DNA of 8,321 nt. Source: Clostridia bacterium. GTDB lineage: Bacteria; Bacillota; Clostridia; Oscillospirales; CAG-272. The stretch is from the NCBI GenBank assembly GCA_024408015.1, contig JAKSVJ010000041.1, forward strand, positions 1 through 8,321. The letters run 5' to 3'. Under the pieces are notes generated by a model. It had not been told where the DNA came from, did no database searches, and saw nothing but the letters and a program-made list of their open reading frames with translations. Below, piece by piece: positions 1-6,504 of the stretch; the first letter of the stretch is position 1; every line of letters starts with the position of its first letter. A program made the position numbers and the translations under genes.

Positions 1-875
1 CATCAGGTTCTCCAATGTGTATCACGTCAATTTTCCAATCTGTAGACAATGCAAAAACTTGGACTTACTTGTGTGATCTAATGCCTTGTGAATGGTCGTA
101 TATGTTCACAATAGAAAATAGGCTATATATGTTTGGCTTATCAAGAGAATACGGCGATATACTAATTAGCGAATCAAAAGACGAAGGCAAAACTTGGTTA
201 AATCCAACTGTGATTGAGCGTGGTCTCGGAAGCGGAAGTTCTGGATTCCACAGAGCTCCTTGCAAACATTTAATACACAACGGAAGAATATGGCTGACTG
301 TTGAAAACGGTTCTTGGTCTGATAACGGTTTTGCTCAATGCCTTATTTCCGCAAGTATTGACGATGATTTGCTTGATAGTAACAGTTGGACTATTACAGA
401 ACCAGCACTATTTAAGAATTCTTTGATAGAAGGTACTCCTTTTGTCGGAGATGATCAAAACATGTATGTGATGTATAGATGCGGAATAAACCGTGGATAT
501 ATCCTTAAAGCAAACGCGTCAAGACCACAAGACAAGTTGGAATTGTCATCAGTTATTAACATACCATTTGGTCACTCAAAATTTGAATTAATTAAAAATT
601 CTGATGGTATTTTTTATGCCATTGGAAATGAAGCGATAAATAACAAGGGAACACGACATGTTCTTTCACTATATAAATCAAGTAATTGTAAAGAATGGGA
701 AAAGGTAAAAACATTAATAGACTATTCAAACCTTGATGAAGAACTATGTGGTTTCCAATACCCTAGTTGTATCATCGTAAACAACAAACTAACAATCATG
801 ACAAGAACATCATATAACGGAGCTCACACGTTCCATGATAGCAATATGATGCTAATATATAAATTTGAAATTTAA
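1..875 (+). CDS. Sialidase-superfamily (BNR/Asp-box) protein, 5' partial
   Basis: The reading frame is open from the left edge (first full codon at base 3), so the ATG at 15 is probably internal and the true N-terminus lies outside the window. Numbering from that ATG, two clear Asp-boxes (S-x-D-x-[GA]-K-T-W) occur at residues 9-16 and 54-61. Weaker Asp-box-like turns ending in Trp lie at 114-125 and 222-228. Such turns mark the blades of the six-bladed propeller of the sialidase/neuraminidase fold. The C-terminal pattern (a GHSKF segment, an R-x-x-L-S-L-Y-K-S strand, a YPS strand, then a late T-R-T and a HDSN motif) also fits this superfamily. The fold call is good, but the substrate is not: the FRIP motif and the full arginine triad cannot be placed, so it could be a true exo-sialidase, another glycosidase or a non-catalytic propeller. 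Whether it is secreted cannot be judged because the N-terminus is missing. It ends 7 bases before azlC. Confidence 0.8.
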   Translation, partial: SGSPMCITSIFQSVDNAKTWTYLCDLMPCEWSYMFTIENRLYMFGLSREYGDILISESKDEGKTWLNPTVIERGLGSGSSGFHRAPCKHLIHNGRIWLTVENGSWSDNGFAQCLISASIDDDLLDSNSWTITEPALFKNSLIEGTPFVGDDQNMYVMYRCGINRGYILKANASRPQDKLELSSVINIPFGHSKFELIKNSDGIFYAIGNEAINNKGTRHVLSLYKSSNCKEWEKVKTLIDYSNLDEELCGFQYPSCIIVNNKLTIMTRTSYNGAHTFHDSNMMLIYKFEI

Positions 876-878
876 GGA
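874..878 (+). promoter_or_regulatory. Ribosome binding site deciding the azlC start
   Basis: AAGGA lies 4 bases before the ATG at 883 and overlaps the stop codon of the upstream sialidase-like gene. A longer reading from the TTG at 865 has no Shine-Dalgarno sequence before it, so the ATG is preferred. The spacing is a little short, which leaves some doubt. Confidence 0.55.
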
Positions 879-882
879 AAAT

Positions 883-1575
883 ATGACTTCATTTTTTAAC
901 GGTGTTAGGAAAAGTATTCCTATCGTCATTGGATATATTGCAGCATCATTCGCTTTCGGTGTGTTCTGCTGTACAAATGGTGTAACTCCTTTAGTTTCAA
1001 TCTTGTTCTCTATCACAAACTTAACATCCGCAGGACAATTCGCTGGTGTTAAGTTAATGCTAGAAGCTGCAAGTCTTATTGAAATTGGTGTTACTGTACT
1101 AATAATTAACTTAAGATATTTCTTAATGTCAGTGTCACTTTCGCAAAGGCTAGATTCATCAATTCCGACATGGAAAAGAATGCTTATTGGTTATGGCGTT
1201 ACAGACGAAGCTTTCAGTGTTGCAATCAATGAAACAGAAAACGTTACACCAGCATTCATGGCAGGAATAATCATTCCAGAAACTATTGCATGGCTTTTGG
1301 GTACTACGCTTGGAGCTTTTGCTTCAACAGTATTACCAGCAAATGTATTAAATGCTTGTGGCATTGCTCTTTATGCAATGTTTATTGCAATTTTCATGCC
1401 AAACTTTGTACAATCAACTCCTATGAAAATTGTGATAATCATAGCTTTAGTATTCTCTTTTTCATTTGAATATGTGCCAGTCGTTAATCAATGCCCTGCC
1501 GGTCTTAAGATCATTATAGGCACGGTTGTTGCAGCTCTTATTGGCGCAATATTCTTCCCAATAAAGGAGGATTAG
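883..1575 (+). CDS. azlC: AzlC family branched-chain amino acid export permease subunit
   Basis: The 230-residue integral membrane protein matches the AzlC family in length and pattern. It has a short amphipathic start, then the family's P-I-x-x-G-Y-I-x-x-x-F-A-F-G first membrane segment (about residues 13-29), the segment with L-R-Y-x-L-M-S (about 85-92), a G-x-x-D-E-x-F-S/A loop (about 105-115), and several further hydrophobic helices to the end. In Bacillus subtilis AzlC with AzlD exports branched-chain amino acids and confers azaleucine resistance; the large subunit forms the main transport body. The identity is reinforced by the azlD gene directly downstream. The ATG at 883 is chosen over a TTG at 865 because of the AAGGA before it and because it gives the usual AzlC N-terminus. 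The final codons contain the ribosome binding site of azlD, so translation of the pair is probably linked. Substrate specificity is by family only. Confidence 0.9.
   Translation: MTSFFNGVRKSIPIVIGYIAASFAFGVFCCTNGVTPLVSILFSITNLTSAGQFAGVKLMLEAASLIEIGVTVLIINLRYFLMSVSLSQRLDSSIPTWKRMLIGYGVTDEAFSVAINETENVTPAFMAGIIIPETIAWLLGTTLGAFASTVLPANVLNACGIALYAMFIAIFMPNFVQSTPMKIVIIIALVFSFSFEYVPVVNQCPAGLKIIIGTVVAALIGAIFFPIKED
1563..1570 (+). promoter_or_regulatory. Strong ribosome binding site of azlD inside the end of azlC
   Basis: AAAGGAGG, close to a perfect Shine-Dalgarno sequence, lies 7 bases before the azlD ATG and within the last codons of azlC. It suggests that azlD, the small partner, is translated efficiently and coupled to azlC. 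Confidence 0.85.
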
Positions 1576-1577
1576 CA

Positions 1578-1877
1578 ATGACACTTGTATATATTCTAAT
1601 TATTACTTTTCTTGTTAGCTATATTCCAAGAGTTCTTCCTCTTGTACTAATAAGAAAACCAATAAAATCAAGATTCATAAAATCTTTTATTTATTACGTA
1701 CCCTCAGCGGTACTAGCAACCATGACATTCCCAGCGATCTTTTATTCAACTGGTAATCAAATGGCAGCAATGATAACATCAGCTATAGTTGTTGTCTTAT
1801 CATTCTTCAAAGTTCCAGCAGAAGCTATCATAGTCATTTCAATTGTATTAGCTTTTGTTTTAAGTCTTTTTGTATAG
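1578..1877 (+). CDS. azlD: AzlD family small subunit of branched-chain amino acid exporter
   Basis: This 99-residue protein has three to four hydrophobic segments (about residues 3-24, 36-53, 60-72 and 82-98). It carries the AzlD pattern: an early Y-I-P-R-V-L-P-L motif (15-22), a basic loop, then F-x-x-Y-V-P-x-A-V-L-A-T-M-x-F-P (37-52). Family length is about 100-110 residues, so it looks complete. AzlD is the obligate partner of AzlC, and together they form the exporter in the cytoplasmic membrane. Only two bases separate it from azlC, and it starts from a near-consensus ribosome binding site. It stops with TAG, and the AGGAG site of the next gene overlaps that stop, so the peptidase gene probably sits on the same transcript. 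Confidence 0.9.
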   Translation: MTLVYILIITFLVSYIPRVLPLVLIRKPIKSRFIKSFIYYVPSAVLATMTFPAIFYSTGNQMAAMITSAIVVVLSFFKVPAEAIIVISIVLAFVLSLFV

Positions 1878-1886
1878 GAGTATCTT

Positions 1887-3587
1887 ATGACAGATTTCAA
1901 ATTTCCAAGTTTAGAATATGTTCGTCCGAATCTTGACGACATAAAAAACATGTATGTCACATGGACAAATGACATCAATAATGCAAAGGACTATGACACA
2001 ATTAAAAGTGTTATGCTTAAAGCAGACACTGATATAAAGCCATTTGAGACAATGCTCCAACTTGCATATATAAGAAACACATTGAACACTGCTGACAAGT
2101 TTTATGAAGACGAGATGGCATTTTTCAACGAAAATTTGCCACTTCTTGCTCAAGTTCAGTTAGGTTATTCAATGGCTCTATATAATAGCCCATTCAAAAA
2201 AGAACTCGAAGCTGAATATGGAACACAGCTATTCTCTAAAATCGAACTTCAAAAGAAGAGTTTTTGTGAGAAAAACATTCCATTGATGCAAAAAGAAAGT
2301 CAATTGACAACAGAATACCAAAAAATAATGGGTACATGCGCTATTGATTTCAATGGTCAAACTCTTAACCTTTATGGTATTACTAAATATTTCGAAAATG
2401 ATGATAGAAATCTAAGAGAAGCTGCATATAAGGCTTATTCAAATTTCTATAGTTCAAATGAGAAAAGACTTGAGGAAATCTGGGATGAACTCATTAAAAT
2501 CAGAAATGAAATGGGTCGCAACCTAGGATTTGAAAACTTCATTCCACTTGGATATATGCAACAAGGAAGAACTGACTACGGCCCAGATGATGTAGCTTCA
2601 TTTAGAGACCAAGTTAAAGAAGTTCTCGTTCCTCTTTGCAAAAAGCTTTATGATGCTCAAGCAAAAAGACTCGGAATTGACCATGTTATGGCTTGGGATG
2701 AAAAGAGAGTATTTGCTGACGGAAATGCTCATCCTATTGGGGACGATGATTTCATGGTTGCAACAGCTCAAAAGATGTATCATAAAATCAGTGCTGAAAC
2801 TGGTGAATTCATAGACTTCATGATTGATCATGAACTTCTCGATTTGAAAAACAAACCAGGTAAAGCTGCTACAGGATACATGACTTCACTCGACGAGTTT
2901 AAAGCTCCATTTGTATTCTCTGTATTTAATGGAACAATTGGAGATATGCAAGTTTTGACTCACGAGCTCGGACATGCATTCGCCGGTTACATGGCAATGA
3001 GAAATCAGCCTATCTCAGACTATTATTCAGAATCAACTGACATTGCAGAAATCCACTCAATGTCAATGGAACAATTCGCTTACCCGTATGCGGAAGACTT
3101 CTTTGGTGCTGACGCCGATAAATACAGATTTGCTCATCTTCAGGAAGCAATCACATTCGTTCCATTCGGAGTTGCAGTAGATGAATTTCAGCATATATGC
3201 TATATGCACCCTGAACTAACTCCAAAAGAAAGAACATATGAATGGCATAAACTCGAAGAGAAATATATGCCTTGGAGAAAATATGGTGGTGACGAATTTA
3301 TGGAGCGTGGTGGTTATTGGTACCACAAACTTCACATATTCCTCTACCCTATGTACTACATCAATTACACTCTTACAACAATGGGTGCAATGGAATTTAA
3401 AAAGAAAATGGCAGAAGATAAAGATAAAGCATGGAGCGATTATCTTAATCTCTGTAAAACAGGTGGTAGCAGAAGCTATCTTAACACATTGAAGTTTGCA
3501 AATGTTTCTAATCCTTTCCTTAGTGGTAGTGTTGAAAAAGCGACTTCCTATGCAAAAGAAATACTACTAAAAGAAATAGAGGATTAA
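1887..3587 (+). CDS. M3 family zinc oligoendopeptidase
   Basis: This 566-residue protein belongs to metallopeptidase family M3 (thimet oligopeptidase/PepF clan MA), which cuts short peptides in the cytoplasm. The zinc site is intact: HELGH at residues 359-363 gives ligands H359 and H363 with catalytic E360. The third ligand is E388 in a D-I-A-E-I-H-S-M-S-x-E-Q helix, 28 residues after E360, the same spacing as in mammalian thimet oligopeptidase. Near the C-terminus, H483 with Y490, Y491 and Y494 matches the His/Tyr-rich substrate-binding segment of the family. The N-terminal half is helical and charged, as expected for the lobe covering the deep cleft. There is no signal peptide. The length fits the roughly 550-570-residue M3 group distinct from classical PepF (about 600), so no pepF symbol is given. 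AGGAG 6 bases upstream supports the start. It follows azlD by 9 bases and precedes the malic enzyme by 3, hinting at peptide use feeding amino acid and pyruvate pools. Confidence 0.93.
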   Translation: MTDFKFPSLEYVRPNLDDIKNMYVTWTNDINNAKDYDTIKSVMLKADTDIKPFETMLQLAYIRNTLNTADKFYEDEMAFFNENLPLLAQVQLGYSMALYNSPFKKELEAEYGTQLFSKIELQKKSFCEKNIPLMQKESQLTTEYQKIMGTCAIDFNGQTLNLYGITKYFENDDRNLREAAYKAYSNFYSSNEKRLEEIWDELIKIRNEMGRNLGFENFIPLGYMQQGRTDYGPDDVASFRDQVKEVLVPLCKKLYDAQAKRLGIDHVMAWDEKRVFADGNAHPIGDDDFMVATAQKMYHKISAETGEFIDFMIDHELLDLKNKPGKAATGYMTSLDEFKAPFVFSVFNGTIGDMQVLTHELGHAFAGYMAMRNQPISDYYSESTDIAEIHSMSMEQFAYPYAEDFFGADADKYRFAHLQEAITFVPFGVAVDEFQHICYMHPELTPKERTYEWHKLEEKYMPWRKYGGDEFMERGGYWYHKLHIFLYPMYYINYTLTTMGAMEFKKKMAEDKDKAWSDYLNLCKTGGSRSYLNTLKFANVSNPFLSGSVEKATSYAKEILLKEIED

Positions 3588-3590
3588 TAA

Positions 3591-4781
3591 ATGGATTATT
3601 CAAAACTTAGTCTTGAACTATGTGAGAATAACAGAGGTAAACTCGAAGTTATTTCAAAAGTTCCAGTTACAAATCGCGACGAACTTTCAACAGCATACAC
3701 ACCAGGTGTTGCTCAACCTTGTCGTGAGATTCACACAAACAAAGAAGATGTGTATAAATACACAATTAAAAGCCATACAGTTGCAGTTGTTTCAGACGGA
3801 ACAGCAGTTCTTGGTCTTGGAGACATAGGTCCTGAAGCTGCAATGCCTGTTATGGAAGGTAAAGCTGTATTATTCAAGGAATTTGGTGGCGTTGATGCCT
3901 TCCCTATTTGTCTTGATACTAAAGACACTGAGGAAATAATAAAAACAGTAAAATACCTTGCCCCAACATTTGGAGGTATTAATCTTGAAGACATTTCGGC
4001 TCCTAGATGCTTTGAAATTGAAACAAGACTAAAAAATGAGCTTGATATCCCAGTATTCCATGATGATCAGCACGGAACAGCTATTGTTGTTGCAGCAGGT
4101 CTTATCAATGCTCTTAAAGTTGTAAAGAAAGATTGGAAAGACGTTAATATCGTAATTAACGGTGCTGGCTCTGCAGGAATCTCAATATGCAAACTTCTCT
4201 TACAATTAGGGCCTAAAGATATTACACTTGTTGATAAACTTGGCGCTGTCTGTGAGGGCGAAGAATGGATGAACCCAGCTCAAGCAGCAATGGCAAAAAT
4301 CACAAATAGAAATCATGACAAAGGTCCACTTACAGAAATCATAAAAAACAAGGACGTTTTCATCGGTGTATCAGCACCTAAGATTGTCACAAGTGAGATG
4401 ATTTCCACAATGGCAAAAGACGCTGTTGTATTTGCTATGGCAAATCCTACTCCTGAAATTATGCCGGAAGACGCTAAGGCTGGCGGTGCTAGAGTTATAG
4501 CAACAGGTAGAAGTGACTATCCTAACCAAATAAATAACGTCCTCGTATTCCCTGGTCTATTTAGAGGAGCATTAATGGTTGAAGCAAAACAAATTGTAGA
4601 AGAGATGAAAATATCTGCTGCGAGAGCTATTGCATCCCTTTGTGCAGACGACGAGCTTAACGAAGAATACATCATTCCTAACGCATTCGACAAACGTGTT
4701 GCAATTACTGTTGCTGAACAAGTCGCAAAGGTTGCAGAAGAATTAGGCATTGCAAGAAAGCCAGGAAATAGAGTTTTTTAA
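3591..4781 (+). CDS. Malic enzyme (oxaloacetate-decarboxylating malate dehydrogenase)
   Basis: The enzyme oxidatively decarboxylates L-malate to pyruvate and CO2, making NADH or NADPH, in the cytoplasm. The 396-residue length fits the short bacterial malic enzymes (about 380-410). The N-terminal malic domain has the Y-T-P-G-V-A motif with the likely catalytic Y36, the S-D-G-T-A-V-L-G-L-G-D-I-G block (68-80), the likely catalytic K91 in an E-G-K-A-V-L-F-K run, the metal-binding E133-D134, and D158-D159 in F-H-D-D-Q-H-G-T-A. The NAD-binding domain has G-A-G-S-A-G (191-196), with D215 at the end of the second strand; that acidic residue usually favours NAD over NADP, but this is inference. All key residues are present. 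AGAGGA 7 bases before the ATG supports the start. The gene follows the peptidase by 3 bases and the next ATG comes one base after its stop, so it is clearly mid-operon. Which named paralogue (maeA, maeB) it corresponds to cannot be told. Confidence 0.95.
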   Translation: MDYSKLSLELCENNRGKLEVISKVPVTNRDELSTAYTPGVAQPCREIHTNKEDVYKYTIKSHTVAVVSDGTAVLGLGDIGPEAAMPVMEGKAVLFKEFGGVDAFPICLDTKDTEEIIKTVKYLAPTFGGINLEDISAPRCFEIETRLKNELDIPVFHDDQHGTAIVVAAGLINALKVVKKDWKDVNIVINGAGSAGISICKLLLQLGPKDITLVDKLGAVCEGEEWMNPAQAAMAKITNRNHDKGPLTEIIKNKDVFIGVSAPKIVTSEMISTMAKDAVVFAMANPTPEIMPEDAKAGGARVIATGRSDYPNQINNVLVFPGLFRGALMVEAKQIVEEMKISAARAIASLCADDELNEEYIIPNAFDKRVAITVAEQVAKVAEELGIARKPGNRVF

Positions 4782-4782
4782 T

Positions 4783-5463
4783 ATGAAGAAAATAAAGATT
4801 TACAACGAATTGGTATTTGTTCTTGCAGTAATATTAATTGCATTTAGTGTTGCAATCACAATCGCATCAGATTTTGGTGTATCAATGATTGCTGCACCTT
4901 CCTTAATTCTCCATTTGAAATTCGCATTTTTAACAGTTGGCCAATGGGAATATATATTCCAAGCAGCTCTACTTGTTGTTATGTGTATAGTAATACGAAA
5001 ATTTAGATTCGTCTATTTACAAGCTTTTCTAACAAGTGTTGTGTATGGTGCAATACTTGACTTATGGAGACTTATTCCAATATTTAACCCAGAAACTATT
5101 CACGATAATATTGTGCTACGCGTTGTATTTTTCGTCACTGGCATAGTATTAACTTCACTTGCTGTTGCAATGTTCTTCAAGTCATATTTCTTGCCTGAAG
5201 TTACAGATTTGTTTGTTAAGGCTGTTGTTGATAGATATAACCTAAAACAGACAATCTTTAAAACCTCCTATGATGTAATATTCCTAGTTGGTTCCGTTGT
5301 AATGTCTTTGATCTTCTTTGGAAAACTAAACGGTATCGGTGTTGGTACTGTCATCATTGTTCTATTAAATGGAATTATGATTGGACTTTGGGGCAAATTC
5401 ATAGATAAATTCTTTGATATTGTTCCGGCGTTCCCTAAAGTGTGTGCATACTTTGAAAAATAA
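4783..5463 (+). CDS. DUF6198/YczE-like integral membrane protein
   Basis: This 226-residue membrane protein has about six predicted helices (roughly residues 9-28, 54-71, 76-95, 108-130, 166-185 and 190-212). Its features resemble the YczE/DUF6198 group of uncharacterised Bacillota membrane proteins: a D-F-G-V-S-M-I-A-A-P stretch after helix 1, a G-x-x-E-Y-x-x-Q-A segment opening helix 2, and V-V-Y-G-A-I-L-D-L-W in helix 3. No biochemical role is established for the group; a transport function is only a guess from topology. The ATG at 4783 is preferred to a TTG at 4750 inside the malic enzyme gene, because it removes an odd polar extension and puts Met-Lys-Lys before helix 1. Its Shine-Dalgarno site is weak (AGAG at 4770-4773). 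With one base between the malic enzyme stop and this ATG, translation probably depends on ribosomes finishing the upstream gene. Confidence 0.75.
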   Translation: MKKIKIYNELVFVLAVILIAFSVAITIASDFGVSMIAAPSLILHLKFAFLTVGQWEYIFQAALLVVMCIVIRKFRFVYLQAFLTSVVYGAILDLWRLIPIFNPETIHDNIVLRVVFFVTGIVLTSLAVAMFFKSYFLPEVTDLFVKAVVDRYNLKQTIFKTSYDVIFLVGSVVMSLIFFGKLNGIGVGTVIIVLLNGIMIGLWGKFIDKFFDIVPAFPKVCAYFEK

Positions 5464-5476
5464 AATTTTATTAAAT

Positions 5477-5480
5477 GAGG
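5477..5480 (+). promoter_or_regulatory. Ribosome binding site deciding the DUF4003 gene start
   Basis: GAGG lies 6 bases before the ATG at 5487. An earlier in-frame ATG at 5475 overlaps this site and has only an AT-rich stretch upstream, so 5487 is the likely start, which shortens the protein by four residues. Confidence 0.7.
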
Positions 5481-5486
5481 CGTAAT

Positions 5487-6485
5487 ATGAAAAACGAATT
5501 GAAAATGTTATGTGATACTTTTGTATCAAACAGAGATAAACTTGAGAAAATCTTCAAATGGGAAAATGATAAAATGACAATGGCTTCAAGCCTTATATAT
5601 ACTGGCGAGGGTGTGCCTGTAAATGAGATGAAGCTAAACGAATGTGAAAATATCATAAAAGAAAATACAAGTGTTTTCTCAGAACTTAGAAACAGTGTTA
5701 AAACTATTCTTGTTACAAAAATGGCAATTTCTGAAAATCCAAAAGCATATTTTGATAAGTTCAAAGAAGTATTGTCAATCACAAAAACATCAATATTCCA
5801 CAGTGTTGAATATAGAACTATCTCATCATTAATCCTTATGGAAAACAATATTGAAAATCCAGCTGAGGTTATTGAAAAATCTAATGAAATCTTTAATTTG
5901 ATGAAGTACAATCATCCATTGATAACTTCTGATGAAGATTATCCTTTTGCTACAATATTAGCTATTCACGGAAATAACATTAAGATTCAAGATCAAGAAA
6001 TCGAAGATTGCTTCAATATTGCTAAATCTTCAATTAACTGGTTTAGAAGAGATGGTAATGCTATACAGTCATTAAGCCATATCTTGGCACTTGGTACTGG
6101 TAAACCTAAAGACAAATGTGATAAGGTTCTTAGAATTGTTGACATTCTAAAAGAAAACAAACATCCATATAGCTTAGGCTTTGAACTAACAGCACTTGGC
6201 TCACTTGCTATCAAGAGCAAAACTGCTGAAGAAATTGCTCAAGATATTATGGACGCTGATGATTATCTCGCACAATTCAAATTGTTTAGTGGCCTATATA
6301 TGAGTGGCGAACAAAGAAGAATGTTTGCAGCAATTCTTGTTGGCATGATTGATACAAACAACTCACTTGAAGCTGAAGGCTTTGCTTTGAGTAGCATTGT
6401 TGCTATCATGATAGCTCAGCAAATTGCTATGATGGTTGCAATGACAGCAAGTGTTAATGTCGCAGCAATCTCAGCAACTTGTTAA
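5487..6485 (+). CDS. DUF4003 family protein
   Basis: This 332-residue soluble-looking, mostly helical protein resembles the DUF4003 family of Bacillota, whose function is unknown. Recognised traits are the N-terminal helix with a F-K-W-E-N-x-x-M-x-x-x-A-S-x-x-Y motif (about residues 24-39), the central H-P-x-x-T-S-D-E-D-Y-P-F-A segment (about 145-160), the R-R-D-G-N-A-I-Q-S-L-S-H-I-L-A-L stretch (about 187-202), and the late R-R-M-F-A-A-I-L-V segment. The last 40 or so residues are strongly hydrophobic and rich in Ala, Met and Ile, so the C-terminus may pack against a membrane or form a buried helix. No catalytic motif is visible. Repeated helical units and family behaviour are compatible with a scaffold or regulatory role, but nothing in the sequence proves it. 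It lies 23 bases after the DUF6198 gene and 19 bases before the nitrilase-GDPD fusion. Confidence 0.78.
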   Translation: MKNELKMLCDTFVSNRDKLEKIFKWENDKMTMASSLIYTGEGVPVNEMKLNECENIIKENTSVFSELRNSVKTILVTKMAISENPKAYFDKFKEVLSITKTSIFHSVEYRTISSLILMENNIENPAEVIEKSNEIFNLMKYNHPLITSDEDYPFATILAIHGNNIKIQDQEIEDCFNIAKSSINWFRRDGNAIQSLSHILALGTGKPKDKCDKVLRIVDILKENKHPYSLGFELTALGSLAIKSKTAEEIAQDIMDADDYLAQFKLFSGLYMSGEQRRMFAAILVGMIDTNNSLEAEGFALSSIVAIMIAQQIAMMVAMTASVNVAAISATC

Positions 6486-6492
6486 TTAATTT

Positions 6493-6497
6493 AGGAG
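6493..6497 (+). promoter_or_regulatory. Ribosome binding site of the nitrilase-GDPD fusion gene
   Basis: AGGAG lies 7 bases before the ATG at 6505, in the 19-base gap after the DUF4003 stop. It fixes the start of the fusion gene at the expected first strand of a nitrilase fold. Confidence 0.8.
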
Positions 6498-6504
6498 TAG
6501 ATTT

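Noticed and set aside
1757..1978. Short - strand open frame across azlD and the start of the peptidase gene
   Set aside because: It is antisense to two well-supported genes, has no family match, and lacks a ribosome binding site worth noting.
5464..5486. Possible terminator or promoter in the largest intergenic gap
   Set aside because: The 23 bases hold no inverted repeat followed by a T-run and no recognisable -35/-10 pair; they mainly contain the ribosome binding site of the next gene.
5471..5911. A 146-codon open frame on the - strand
   Set aside because: It lies wholly opposite the DUF4003 gene, its product has no recognisable family, and the + strand frame has a ribosome binding site and clear family motifs.
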